Positions 1 to 7,937 of a stretch of 27,994 nucleotides of DNA are shown here, one piece after another. The position numbers and the translations under genes are program-made. The notes below the pieces were generated by a model. It was not told where the DNA came from. It worked only from the letters and a program-made list of their open reading frames with translations, and ran no database searches. The stretch is from Candidatus Omnitrophota bacterium (GTDB taxonomy: Bacteria > Omnitrophota > Gorgyraeia > S143-82), in the NCBI GenBank assembly GCA_027034965.1, contig JALVWL010000211.1:1-27994 (forward strand). Direction: 5' to 3'. Each line of letters begins with the position of its first letter. Positions within the stretch are counted from its first letter, which is position 1.

Positions 1-99
1 GAGCAGGTCTCCCAATATATAGAGACAGATAAATCCAATCAGAGAGAAACCCATAAACTTCAAATACCTTATGCCTATGTATCTATCTAATATCTTCAT
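1..99 (-). CDS. lptG: LptF/LptG family permease, N-terminal fragment (cut by window edge)
   Basis: Only the first 33 codons lie in the window. They start at an ATG (99-97) and read MKILDRYIGIRYLKF followed by a hydrophobic stretch, the usual start of an LptG/YjgQ inner-membrane permease: a short basic cytoplasmic end, then the first membrane helix. The ATG shares one base with the TAA stop of lptF upstream (TAATG junction), so translation is probably coupled. In known systems LptF and LptG pair with the LptB ATPase to extract LPS from the inner membrane and pass it to LptC/LptA. The call rests on this short N-terminus plus its position next to lptF. The rest of the gene is outside the window. 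Confidence 0.75.
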   Translation of the reverse strand, partial: MKILDRYIGIRYLKFMGFSLIGFICLYILGDLL

Positions 100-1184
100 T
101 ATCTCTGCCTACTCAACAATACAAATCCTATTACTACAAACAATATATCTGGTATCCACATAGACATATAAGGTGGTAAAATCCCCCTTATACTAATCGC
201 CTCTGCACCAAGCATAGCAAAGTAATAGATAGTGGTAATCAAGGCAACGACTGTTATACCAACAGAGGTCTCATTGCGGGCCGTCTTTATAGACAGAGGA
301 ATAGCAAATATTGACAACACCATAGGAGCAAAGGCAAAGGCCAGACGCTTATTTATCTCTATATCTATAGGTAAAACGCCTATGCCCCTCTCTTTATAAC
401 GCCTTCTTATACCTAGAAGCGTGCGAATATCGTGTTCCTTTAGTTTCCTTGATATCTTTCCACTATCATTTTTGGGAAGGTCGAATGTAATAAAATAGGT
501 ATCCGAAACAAACTTGTAAAACTTATCCGGTCGTCTTGGATCGACCTCGTCAGATATAACGTGCCTGAGTTTTAACCTCAGCTTGTGCCGCAGTTCATCC
601 ACTATTACCTGACCCCTCTCTGCTATCAACACCCTTGGGGGCTGATCGTCTCTGAGCTGATATATACGGACGTATCTCATAAAATTATCTTTCAATTGAT
701 AAATAAAGATTATATATCCAGGAAAGATATCAATAAAACTGCCTGGTTCTAGGTATGCCAAGGGCTGCTTTACTCCCATCTCAGCCACAAGCCTGCGGGC
801 ACTGTAATGGGCCTGTGGCTCTATCTTGTCATTTATTATAAATGTCAAAAGGCTCAAGACAAATGACAAGGCAAGGACAGGAAATATGATATCTATCAAA
901 CTAATACCACTGGCCCTCAAGGCATTAATTTCATTGTCAGCTGACAATCTCCCAAACAAGAGGACCATAGCAGAGACCGTGGCAATGGGAATAGTGAAAC
1001 CAATAACAAACGGGATAAGATAGAGGAACAATCTCAACACAAGGACTGGATTCACCTTCTTGTTTATTATTAGATCCGAAAGTTTAACAATATTTCCCAC
1101 CACAAAGATAAAGGTAAAGACAAGAAGGGTAATGGACAGAAGAATCAATACCTGCCTTAACATATAGTTGCGATATATCCTCAT
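99..1184 (-). CDS. lptF: LPS export permease LptF (YjgP/YjgQ family)
   Basis: A 361-residue inner-membrane protein of the family that extracts lipopolysaccharide with LptG and LptB. Hydrophobic helices near residues 8-30, 45-68 and 95-117 are followed by a long hydrophilic periplasmic domain (about 125-270) and three C-terminal helices. The family motif is clear after helix 2: LFGRLSADNEINALRASG, the coupling region that contacts the ATPase. I chose ATG 1184 because it overlaps the comF stop as ATGA; a GTG at 1190 would add two residues. The stop overlaps the start of lptG. The neighbours waaF and kdsC belong to LPS core and KDO synthesis, which fits the role. Confidence 0.88.
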   Translation of the reverse strand: MRIYRNYMLRQVLILLSITLLVFTFIFVVGNIVKLSDLIINKKVNPVLVLRLFLYLIPFVIGFTIPIATVSAMVLLFGRLSADNEINALRASGISLIDIIFPVLALSFVLSLLTFIINDKIEPQAHYSARRLVAEMGVKQPLAYLEPGSFIDIFPGYIIFIYQLKDNFMRYVRIYQLRDDQPPRVLIAERGQVIVDELRHKLRLKLRHVISDEVDPRRPDKFYKFVSDTYFITFDLPKNDSGKISRKLKEHDIRTLLGIRRRYKERGIGVLPIDIEINKRLAFAFAPMVLSIFAIPLSIKTARNETSVGITVVALITTIYYFAMLGAEAISIRGILPPYMSMWIPDILFVVIGFVLLSRQR

Positions 1185-1831
1185 CCGCACAATACAAACC
1201 CCTTTACAATGATATTATTGACGGCCTTAACCAGAGTATAACTTGCCTCCTTAAAGGTGGCCTCTGTAGTTACAATGTCATCCACGAGCAGCAACCTTAT
1301 CTCTCTTGAAGCAGCTACTAATTCCTTCAAGGCATCTTCTTTTATTCTAAACGAATTCCTTATCTTTTTTAATCTCAAATCTCCATCCCTTATTTTATGC
1401 AATTCAGGCTTAAACAACCTTACAGATAACACATCCATCAAGGGTATATTCAGTTTATTCGAGATATATCTGGCAATAACAGAGGCAGGATTCCACCAAC
1501 GCACAAACCGTTTCTTCAATGGATGCATTGGGATAAAACCAACAAAATCTATATCTGCAAACTCATCTTTAAATTCACTTAGATAACTGTCAATGCAGAA
1601 AAGGATTACATCTCTTGCAATGATGTCGCGATTAAACTTCCACCTCTTTATGAGGAAGGCCGGCAGGCCTTGGTAATCCCATAGGAATAAAAATCTTCCA
1701 TCCCGTCTACTTCGGGCAGCCATCGGATGGATATAAGAAAGCTGATTACTACAATCCTCACATAACAGGCCTTCTTTAAGATAGGCAGCGCAATAATAAC
1801 AGATTGGTGGGACAATGTCATCGATAAACAT
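1181..1831 (-). CDS. comF: ComF family phosphoribosyltransferase-like competence protein
   Basis: 216 residues, close to the usual ComF/GntX length. The N-terminus carries a four-cysteine zinc-finger pattern (C11-x2-C14 and C24-x2-C27). The C-terminal half is a type I phosphoribosyltransferase fold with the PRPP-loop motif LLLVDDIVTTEATF at about 180-193, where two Asp residues precede the loop. The loop has Glu190 where most members have Gly (TTGAT). ComF is needed for natural transformation in several bacteria, probably acting on single-stranded DNA in the cytosol; its enzymatic activity is unproven. The start ATG overlaps the kdsC stop (TAATG) and the stop overlaps lptF (ATGA). dprA, another transformation gene, lies three genes upstream in the same run. 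Confidence 0.85.
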   Translation of the reverse strand: MFIDDIVPPICYYCAAYLKEGLLCEDCSNQLSYIHPMAARSRRDGRFLFLWDYQGLPAFLIKRWKFNRDIIARDVILFCIDSYLSEFKDEFADIDFVGFIPMHPLKKRFVRWWNPASVIARYISNKLNIPLMDVLSVRLFKPELHKIRDGDLRLKKIRNSFRIKEDALKELVAASREIRLLLVDDIVTTEATFKEASYTLVKAVNNIIVKGFVLCG

Positions 1832-2352
1832 TAATCCACATATCCAGAAATGATATTCTCCCAGAGTCCTTTTGACTTTAATATGAGTTCGCAGACCTCC
1901 CTGACCGCTCCCCTCCCACCATAGGCATTGGTTATATAATCCGCCGCATCCTTGACCTCACTACAGGCATTTGCAACCGCTATAGCCAATCCAGATACCC
2001 TCATAGCAGGGATGTCAACCAGATCATCACCGACAAAGGCCGTCTCCGATAGTTCCACACCCACAGACGAGGCAACCCGTCTTACTGCCTCGGCCTTATC
2101 CGATATATCCTCCATTACGATCGAAACACCGCAATCCCTTGCCCGTATAGCTATGGTAGGAGAGGACTTGGCACTTATAAATGCGACTTCAATAGCTGCC
2201 CGCCTTAGTAAGCTCAATCCCATACCGTCATAAACATTGAAAAACTTAAGGCTTCTTCCATCGCTATCATAGATAATACGTCCATCTGTCAATACCCCAT
2301 CCACATCCAGGGCAAGCAACTTAATTGCCTTCCACTTATCAATCAACTCCAT
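1831..2352 (-). CDS. kdsC: 3-deoxy-D-manno-octulosonate 8-phosphate phosphatase (KdsC)
   Basis: A 173-residue HAD-superfamily phosphatase without a cap domain, the normal KdsC size. Motif I is DVDGVLTDG (D16 nucleophile, D18), the serine of motif II is in AFISAKSS, and motif IV is FVGDDLVDIPAM. The C-terminal AYGGRGAVREVCE is typical of KdsC and helps close the active site in the tetramer. It removes phosphate from KDO-8-phosphate to give KDO for the LPS inner core. ATG 2352 has an excellent ribosome site, AGGAGG eight bases upstream; a GTG at 2361 overlaps that site and is unlikely to be used. It sits between waaF and comF. Confidence 0.92.
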   Translation of the reverse strand: MELIDKWKAIKLLALDVDGVLTDGRIIYDSDGRSLKFFNVYDGMGLSLLRRAAIEVAFISAKSSPTIAIRARDCGVSIVMEDISDKAEAVRRVASSVGVELSETAFVGDDLVDIPAMRVSGLAIAVANACSEVKDAADYITNAYGGRGAVREVCELILKSKGLWENIISGYVD

Positions 2353-2390
2353 CCAAAACACCTCCTAAACCACTTCCGTCTTATTCGAAA

Positions 2391-3452
2391 TTACTGATGA
2401 GTCACAGAGATTATCTTATCAAACACTGTCTGGGGAGATACTGCCCGCATACAATAAAGATCCCGATTGCATTCAGAGACATAGCAAGGCACTCCACAGC
2501 CTTCAGCCAACCAGATATTATTGGTAGACAGCTCTCCTGTTAAACCGGTAATCCAGGGAGAGGTAGGACCAAATATACCAATAACATTACTGGTAACAGC
2601 CGCAGCAATATGCAAGGGACCGGAATCATTCGACACAACGACACGCGCCCGTTTAAACAAGACAGCCAGCTGAGAAAGAGAGGTCTTGCCGGCCACAATA
2701 AATATCCTGTCCTTGTAGCTGGCCATATCAACGAGTTGTTGACAGCTCCAGATATCCTTTAGACTCCCACTCAGTAATACATCCCAGCCAAGTTCTGAAA
2801 CAATCCTATCCGCAAGTCTGGCAAAATTCTCAAGTGGCCAGCGTTTATAGTCCCAATTCCCACCTATGTTCAGGACCGCAAAGTTTTTAAAGACCTTAAG
2901 ATAGTCCAGAAGCGAATCAACATATCTCTCGTCGTCCTTCGTAAAGTAAAAGTCGTACTGATAACCATCTGCCTCTATCCCAAGTTCTTTTATTATCTTG
3001 AGATAATAATCCACCCTGTGCATGTTATCCTTATCCACATCAACTGGATTTGTCAAAACCCTAAATGTAGAGCGTTTACCTGTACGTTCACCGACGACAA
3101 TAGGTATATTCGCCATACGCATTATCAATGCCCTGGTAAAGGAACGGTGAAACAATATACCAAGATCAAAAAACCTATTGTAGATTGAAAAAAAGAACCT
3201 CAGAAATCCTGGTATATCCCTGTACCAGCCCCGCTCATCAAACATAATAATCTCATCTACATTCGGATTGTTTGCCAGTACTTCCCTGGTACGCGGGACC
3301 ATCCAGCAGGATATATAGGCATTCGGGAACCTCTTTCTGATAGCACGGATAGCAGGTGTCGTAAAGATGACATCGCCCAACCAATTGGGCACAGATATCA
3401 GTATCCTGTAAACATCGTCTTGCTTTTTAGGATTATATTTCAAGCCAGGCAA
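2391..3452 (-). CDS. waaF: ADP-heptose--LPS heptosyltransferase II (GT9 family)
   Basis: 353 residues, normal for glycosyltransferase family 9. The N-terminal Rossmann half opens with ILISVPNWLGDVIFTTPAIRAI, close to the family's PNWIGD acceptor-side motif. The C-terminal half carries the donor-binding VVSNDSGPLHIAAA and GIFGPTSPWITG, followed by a Cys-rich tail (CGVPC...C...C) seen in WaaF proteins. It would transfer heptose from ADP-heptose to the LPS core at the inner face of the inner membrane. The start is not ATG: TTG 3452 follows a GGGGGG ribosome site by six bases, and TTG 3443 is an alternative overlapping the dprA stop. Acceptor specificity (WaaF rather than another GT9 enzyme) is inferred from overall similarity. 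Confidence 0.85.
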   Translation of the reverse strand: MPGLKYNPKKQDDVYRILISVPNWLGDVIFTTPAIRAIRKRFPNAYISCWMVPRTREVLANNPNVDEIIMFDERGWYRDIPGFLRFFFSIYNRFFDLGILFHRSFTRALIMRMANIPIVVGERTGKRSTFRVLTNPVDVDKDNMHRVDYYLKIIKELGIEADGYQYDFYFTKDDERYVDSLLDYLKVFKNFAVLNIGGNWDYKRWPLENFARLADRIVSELGWDVLLSGSLKDIWSCQQLVDMASYKDRIFIVAGKTSLSQLAVLFKRARVVVSNDSGPLHIAAAVTSNVIGIFGPTSPWITGLTGELSTNNIWLAEGCGVPCYVSECNRDLYCMRAVSPQTVFDKIISVTHQ

Positions 3453-4489
3453 ATTATTCCCCCCATTCTCTGGATCAGCCCTTTGATTTCCAACTGACTG
3501 ATACGGTTAAGTACCTCACTATAATCCAGCCCACTCAGAGCAATTAGGTCCTCAAGCGTCAGATTACCTTCCCTTTGTACTATAGATAATAGCACATTAT
3601 CAACTGGATTCAAATCCACATCTAAAGGCATCCTATCCCTCTCCTTAGCAGACAAACCTATCTCCTCTAGAAAGGAATCCAGATCAAATATAGGGATAGC
3701 CCCATCGTATATAAGCCTGTTCGTACCTTCGGAGGCAGGCGAATCTACCCTGCCAGGTAGGGCATAGACATCCTTGCCCTGCTCAACGGCATAACCGGCC
3801 GTAATAAGAGCGCCACTCCTCTTGGCCGCCTCTATTACCACCACTACATCGGATAATCCGGAAATCAATCTATTTCTTCTGGGAAATGTATGTTTCGCTG
3901 GGGGGATAAGGGGCAGGAATTCGCTCAGTATAAGGCCGCCATTTTTCAGAAACTTTTCGAAAAAAGCAGCATACGACCTAGGATAAAAATCACTCAACCC
4001 ACAACCCATTACCACAATAGACCTGTACTCATCCTCAATACAGGAATTTTTATGCACGGCATTATCAATCCCAAAGGCCCCACCACTCACTGTAACTGCA
4101 CCGGCCTCTACCACTGCCCTTGCCATACGCCTGGCCATTGTAAGTCCATAGCTGGTAGCCCTTCGCGAACCAACAATCCCTATCTTCTTTTTGATAGCAA
4201 GCAAGGATATCTGGCCTTTATAGAATAAGACCAGAGGTGGATCAGAGATATTCTTTAATGACTCTGGGTAAGAGTCATCCCAATAGGTCAGCATCCTTAT
4301 ACCCGAATCATTTAATGCCTCTATATTCCTGGAAATGAAATCGTCCCTTTCTGAAATAAGACGATCTATTTCGCTACCTAAACGAGCCATAAGTCCCTCT
4401 ATTCCCATATCCAGGCTATAAACAGAGGAAAACTGCCTCTTCTCAAACAGCAACAACAGGGCAAATAATCTTTCTATATCGCAACTCAT
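3440..4489 (-). CDS. dprA: DNA-processing protein DprA (Smf)
   Basis: 349 residues with the full DprA plan. An N-terminal helical part contains YPESLKNISDPPLVLFYKG (about 74-92). The central Rossmann-like domain has IGIVGSRRAT (103-112), SGGAFGID, and FPRRNRLISG followed by ALITAGYAVEQG. A C-terminal winged-helix domain covers about 285-349. DprA binds incoming single-stranded DNA during natural transformation and loads RecA. ATG 4489 follows a GGAAGGA ribosome site by seven bases, four bases after the rsmA stop. The stop overlaps the start of waaF. Its presence with comF, pilT and two pilB-like ATPases in one window supports, but does not prove, DNA uptake by this organism. Confidence 0.93.
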   Translation of the reverse strand: MSCDIERLFALLLLFEKRQFSSVYSLDMGIEGLMARLGSEIDRLISERDDFISRNIEALNDSGIRMLTYWDDSYPESLKNISDPPLVLFYKGQISLLAIKKKIGIVGSRRATSYGLTMARRMARAVVEAGAVTVSGGAFGIDNAVHKNSCIEDEYRSIVVMGCGLSDFYPRSYAAFFEKFLKNGGLILSEFLPLIPPAKHTFPRRNRLISGLSDVVVVIEAAKRSGALITAGYAVEQGKDVYALPGRVDSPASEGTNRLIYDGAIPIFDLDSFLEEIGLSAKERDRMPLDVDLNPVDNVLLSIVQREGNLTLEDLIALSGLDYSEVLNRISQLEIKGLIQRMGGIICLA

Positions 4490-4493
4490 AGCA

Positions 4494-5261
4494 TTATCCT
4501 TCCGTTAATAATATCTCAAGCCAGGACTGTGGTGAAAACTCCTGGGCCCTTCTGTCCAGCCAGTTGTCAGGGAAATAAGACAACAGCTCTGGAGAAAGGT
4601 TCTTTTTCAATTTCTTCCTACGATTTACAAAGGCCTGCCTCACAATTGATAAGAACCTCTGTCTCTTCTGTTTATCTACATCTATTAAATTCTTTATCGG
4701 CAACAGTCCGGCAAAGATAGAACTAACCTTAGGAACTGGATAAAATGCCCTGGCCGGCAGGGACAGGGCCTTTTCTATATCAAAGAAGACCTGCAGGACC
4801 ACTGAAAGATAGCTATATTTTTTACTGCCAGGCAAACTAGTCAGCTTATCAAAGAGTTCTCTCTGAAACATAAAAAACCCTGCCTTTACTCCGGGATTTA
4901 ACAGCATAATCTCCAGGACATCACCTGTAATGTAATAAGGTATGTTTCCGACAAGGTAGAATCCCTCCAGATCCATATCAAGGCACCTGAAATCGGCTTC
5001 TATCACCTCAACATTGGGTAGAGAAAACTGCTTCCTCAATGGACCAATCAAGCGAGAATCCCTCTCCACAAGGACCAGTCTCTTGGGACTTAACTCAAGC
5101 AATATCCTGGTCAATACCCCTTGACCCGGCCCTATCTCTATTATCGAGGCCCCTTCATCCACCCTTTTTCTAAGATAATTGGCTATCAGGGCCAGGGCCC
5201 TTTTATCCCGCAGGAAGCACTGTCCTAATGACCTTTTGTGGACAAAATCATCTCTATCCAT
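4494..5261 (-). CDS. rsmA: 16S rRNA (adenine1518/1519-N6) dimethyltransferase RsmA (KsgA)
   Basis: 255 residues from ATG 5261, the family's usual size. The frame stays open upstream to 5351, but those residues lie inside pdxA and do not resemble the family, so I reject the longer start. The N-terminus has KRSLGQCFL, a variant of the conserved KxxGQxFL. The SAM-binding motif is EIGPGQGVLT (42-51) with the acidic residue in LVERD. The catalytic motif appears as NIPYY, a normal variant of NLPYY. The enzyme dimethylates two adjacent adenines in helix 45 of 16S rRNA late in 30S assembly. It overlaps the pdxA stop by eight bases; pdxA-ksgA is a long-known gene pair in enterobacteria. Confidence 0.94.
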   Translation of the reverse strand: MDRDDFVHKRSLGQCFLRDKRALALIANYLRKRVDEGASIIEIGPGQGVLTRILLELSPKRLVLVERDSRLIGPLRKQFSLPNVEVIEADFRCLDMDLEGFYLVGNIPYYITGDVLEIMLLNPGVKAGFFMFQRELFDKLTSLPGSKKYSYLSVVLQVFFDIEKALSLPARAFYPVPKVSSIFAGLLPIKNLIDVDKQKRQRFLSIVRQAFVNRRKKLKKNLSPELLSYFPDNWLDRRAQEFSPQSWLEILLTEG

Positions 5262-6159
5262 CGTCCGCCAATCTAAAGGCCATACGAATAGAGGCAAGCA
5301 TAGAACGCGGATCTGCCTTGCCCTGACCGCGTATATCAAATGCCGTTCCATGACAGGGAGATGTTCTGACCACAGGCAGTCCCCAGGTTACATTTACAGA
5401 AAACGGATTCAGTGTCTTGAGGACCGCAAGCCCTTGATCGTGGTAGAGAGACAGAATGATAGAGAAATTGCGACGGTATCTGAATATAGTATCCGCTGGG
5501 AACGGCCCCCTAACATCAATACCTTTATTCCTTAGCATCCTTATGACCGGTACTATAATCTCCTTCTCTTCCCTGCCTATCATCCCACCTTCGCCTGCGT
5601 GGGGATTAAGACCACAAACCCCTATAGGCCTGTTATCATTCATTGCACAACAGAAGTCTGCTGCAGTCAGTATTGCCTCTCTCATCCTGGACCTTGTTAT
5701 ACTGGCAGGGACCTCTGATATTGGTATGTGACGAGTCACGAGCAGGAGGTTTAATGAACGCGAGGCGAATATCATCTCCAGCCTGTCTACAGAAAAGGCG
5801 GCCTGTAGATATTCCGTATGGCCAGTAAACTTGCATAATCTGGCCATCTTTTCCTTGCTAACAGGGGCAGTTACTATGCCCTTAACCTGTCCTGATTTAC
5901 ACAGAGAAACCGCCTCCTCCAGGGCAGCAAGGGCAGAACGGGCATAGCTAATACGGTATCTGTCAAACGAAAACTTACCGCAGGGTATATCGATTATCTC
6001 AATCGAATCGAGCTCAGGGAAAAACAATTTGAAGGCAGCCTTGCACCCTATTACTACCAGCCTTTTTCTGAGTCTCTTCGGAAGAAGGGATATGGCCTTC
6101 GCCACAACCTCAGGCCCTATTCCAAACGGATCACCCAGAGTAATTGCCAATTTAATCAT
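5254..6159 (-). CDS. pdxA: 4-hydroxythreonine-4-phosphate dehydrogenase PdxA
   Basis: 301 residues, slightly shorter than the E. coli enzyme (about 330). Family motifs occur in order: GDPFGIGPE (9-17), TAPVSKE, GHTEYL, GLNPHAGEGGMIGREE, GPFPADTIF, and LYHDQGLAVLK with the metal-binding HDQ. A HGTAFDIRGQGKADP block closes the active site. It oxidises 4-phosphohydroxy-L-threonine in the DXP-dependent route to pyridoxal phosphate, in the cytosol, with NAD and a divalent metal. It is the first gene of the eight-gene run that ends at the left edge. The ribosome site is weak (GGGATT) and repeat copy A lies directly upstream, with a promoter-like pair at 6174-6203. Confidence 0.94.
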   Translation of the reverse strand: MIKLAITLGDPFGIGPEVVAKAISLLPKRLRKRLVVIGCKAAFKLFFPELDSIEIIDIPCGKFSFDRYRISYARSALAALEEAVSLCKSGQVKGIVTAPVSKEKMARLCKFTGHTEYLQAAFSVDRLEMIFASRSLNLLLVTRHIPISEVPASITRSRMREAILTAADFCCAMNDNRPIGVCGLNPHAGEGGMIGREEKEIIVPVIRMLRNKGIDVRGPFPADTIFRYRRNFSIILSLYHDQGLAVLKTLNPFSVNVTWGLPVVRTSPCHGTAFDIRGQGKADPRSMLASIRMAFRLADDG

Positions 6160-6173
6160 ATCTATAATCCCGG

Positions 6174-6203
6174 ATTATGCATTTTAGATAACTCAAAAGT
6201 CAA
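6174..6203 (-). promoter_or_regulatory. Possible sigma70-type promoter at the pdxA-side end of repeat copy A
   Basis: On the minus strand TTGACT (6203-6198) and CATAAT (6179-6174) are 18 bases apart and point at pdxA. The expected start would lie only about eight bases before the pdxA ATG, which makes it less convincing here than the same pair in copy B. It is based on the motif match alone. Confidence 0.3.
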
Positions 6204-6412
6204 ATCTCAAATCTCAAAACCACAGCTTAAAACTTAAATCTTAAGGATGAAGAATGGAGCATGGAGAATGAAGGAAATTTTTTATTAAGAATGAAAAATA
6301 TCCTAGTAAATAAAAATCCTTCATGCTTCCTTCTCCATCCTCAAAACTTGAGTTGTGGTTTTTAGTTTTGCGTTTTTAGTTTTTAGTTATTTTTTGCCCC
6401 ACAACGAGTTCC

Positions 6413-6421
6413 ATTATATCA
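6413..6421 (-). promoter_or_regulatory. Possible extended -10 promoter in repeat copy A
   Basis: The minus strand reads TGATATAAT, a full match to the extended -10 consensus TGnTATAAT, about 35 bases after the queA stop and pointing through the repeat toward pdxA. The identical motif, in the same place within the element, recurs in copies B and E. No good -35 box is visible, which extended -10 promoters can do without. Confidence 0.35.
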
Positions 6422-6454
6422 CAAATCCCTATCGCACAATTTGGGACAACTAGC

Positions 6455-7504
6455 TTATATTATAAGCATCGCATCCCCATAAGAAAAAAAGCGGTACCTG
6501 TGATCAATAGCGTATTTATAGGCATCAAGGATGAGATCTCTATCCGCAAACGCACACACAAGCAAAAGCAGAGAACTCTTTGGCAAATGGAAATTAGTAA
6601 AGATCATATCCACAAACTTAAACTCATATCCAGGATATATAAATATATCTGTCGATCCTTCTATTGTCTCTCTATCCCTATCAAAGATATCCTTATGAGA
6701 GAGAGACTCCAGGACCCTTACCGTAGTAGTACCCACGGCCAATATCTTCTTCCCAACAGAGATGGCCTCCCTCAATAAACGCAGGTTATCTCTATCTATA
6801 AAAAATTTCTCCTTGTGCATACGATGCTGCCTGATATCAGTGCTCTTCACAGGTGAAAAGGTCCCATAGCCAACGTGCAGCGTAACATAACACATCCCCC
6901 ATACCCTATCAGCCATCTCCTGCATCAGTCTATTATCAAAATGAAGACCCGCGGTAGGGGCAGCTACTGCACCATAATGCCGTGCATATACCGTCTGATA
7001 GCTGGCCTTATCTGCCTCTTCAGGCAGGCGCTTTATATAAGGTGGCAAGGGCATCCTGCCTATCTCTTCGAGGACGCCTATATCAACTGCCTCTTTGAAC
7101 TCGATGATTCTGTCTCCCTGATAAACGGCCTCTAATCGGCCTTCGAAAATAATCCGTTGTCCCACCTTCATCCTGGATAAAGGCTTTATAAGGGCCTTCC
7201 ACCTTTTCTTATCTTCAGAGACAGGCTCGATAAGTAAGACATCGACCTTCCCTCCGGTGTCTTCTTTTATACCTATCAATCTGGCGGGAACAACCTTTGT
7301 ATCGTTAAATACCACAACCGTGTCCTTGTCCAGATATTCCAGGATAGAGCTAACAATAGCCTCTTTGAACCTGCACCTTCCTCTATCTACGACCAAAAGC
7401 CTATCACGACTGCCTTCTCCAGGTTCATAGGCAATCAATTCTATGGGAAGCGAATAATCGTACAAATCCAACCTATATATGTCATCCACATTCCCAATCC
7501 TCAT
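6455..7504 (-). CDS. queA: S-adenosylmethionine:tRNA ribosyltransferase-isomerase QueA
   Basis: 350 residues from ATG 7504, within the usual 340-360. Conserved blocks are DYSLPIELIAYEP near the start, VVVFNDTKVVPARLIG, GAVAAPTAGLHF, ILAVGTTTVRVLESL and the C-terminal TNFHLPKSSLLLLVCAFA. The enzyme moves the ribosyl part of SAM onto preQ1 at tRNA position 34, giving epoxyqueuosine. The open frame runs upstream to 7594 inside ybeY, but the extra residues do not look like QueA. ATG 7504 lies 13 bases after GGAGG; GTG 7489 is an alternative that would cut the overlap with ybeY from 23 to 8 bases. It is the last gene of its run, before repeat copy A. Confidence 0.94.
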   Translation of the reverse strand: MRIGNVDDIYRLDLYDYSLPIELIAYEPGEGSRDRLLVVDRGRCRFKEAIVSSILEYLDKDTVVVFNDTKVVPARLIGIKEDTGGKVDVLLIEPVSEDKKRWKALIKPLSRMKVGQRIIFEGRLEAVYQGDRIIEFKEAVDIGVLEEIGRMPLPPYIKRLPEEADKASYQTVYARHYGAVAAPTAGLHFDNRLMQEMADRVWGMCYVTLHVGYGTFSPVKSTDIRQHRMHKEKFFIDRDNLRLLREAISVGKKILAVGTTTVRVLESLSHKDIFDRDRETIEGSTDIFIYPGYEFKFVDMIFTNFHLPKSSLLLLVCAFADRDLILDAYKYAIDHRYRFFSYGDAMLII

Positions 7505-7937
7505 ATGTCTCGAGAAACCTCCGCTGATATTCAAACATAGCCTCCCTACCCTCTTGGGTATCGTCCTGCCATCCCAGGGCATGGAGCAGACCATGTATCA
7601 GGCAAAAGGCAAGCTCGTATCTGAAATCTGTCCCGTATACTCTAGAATTTCTCTCTATCTCATCGATTCCCAAAAAGATCTCTGCTTCAAAAATTGGCTC
7701 CTTTTCAAAAGGCACGGTTATGACATCCGTAGGGTCATTAACACCGAAAACTCTCTCATTTACCACTGATATCATATCATCATTCATTATATATACGTCT
7801 ATTCTGGCAGACTCCAGTCCCTGTTCCCTCAGAAAGATCCTCGTTAATCCCTCTAGACAAGCGAGGTTCTCCACTCTAACTAAATCATACAGATTTATTA
7901 CTACACCAGGGCAGGTGTTACTATTTTGATTTGCCAT
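7482..7937 (-). CDS. ybeY: Endoribonuclease YbeY (divergent metal site)
   Basis: 151 residues, the normal YbeY/UPF0054 length. YbeY acts in 16S rRNA 3'-end maturation and ribosome quality control. The motif HGLLHALGWQDD (115-126) keeps the first two zinc-binding histidines (H115, H119), but the third position of the usual HGxLHxxGYDH is Asp125. The upstream conserved block reads NERVFGVNDPTDVITVP; the arginine that most members have five residues after the start of that block's Asn is replaced by Phe, while TDV is kept. Position between pgpH and queA supports the call, since pgpH-ybeY neighbours are common. It overlaps the pgpH stop by 17 bases and has no strong ribosome site. Confidence 0.88.
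   Translation of the reverse strand: MANQNSNTCPGVVINLYDLVRVENLACLEGLTRIFLREQGLESARIDVYIMNDDMISVVNERVFGVNDPTDVITVPFEKEPIFEAEIFLGIDEIERNSRVYGTDFRYELAFCLIHGLLHALGWQDDTQEGREAMFEYQRRFLETYEDWECG

Larger units (their letters stand above)
6169..6445. repeat. Composite palindromic repeat, copy A (short form)
   Basis: This 277-base element fills most of the gap between queA and pdxA. It begins with CCCGGATTATGCA and ends with CGCACAATTTGGG, an imperfect inverted match. The two halves are imperfect inverted copies: CTCAAAACCACAGC on the left answers GTTGTGGTTTTTAG on the right. The purine-rich core at 6243-6275, containing GGAGCATGGAGAATGAAGGA, pairs with the pyrimidine-rich stretch 6317-6341. This copy has one core box and lacks the inner module found in copies B, C and E. 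It codes for nothing I can support. No clear target-site duplication flanks it. Confidence 0.85.

Noticed and set aside
4486..4494. Tiny reading frame ATG CTA TGA at the rsmA-dprA junction
   Set aside because: It has two sense codons and overlaps the rsmA stop by chance; dprA has its own ribosome site.
5262..5351. 30-residue N-terminal extension of rsmA
   Set aside because: It lies inside pdxA, does not resemble RsmA, and the family-like start is at ATG 5261.
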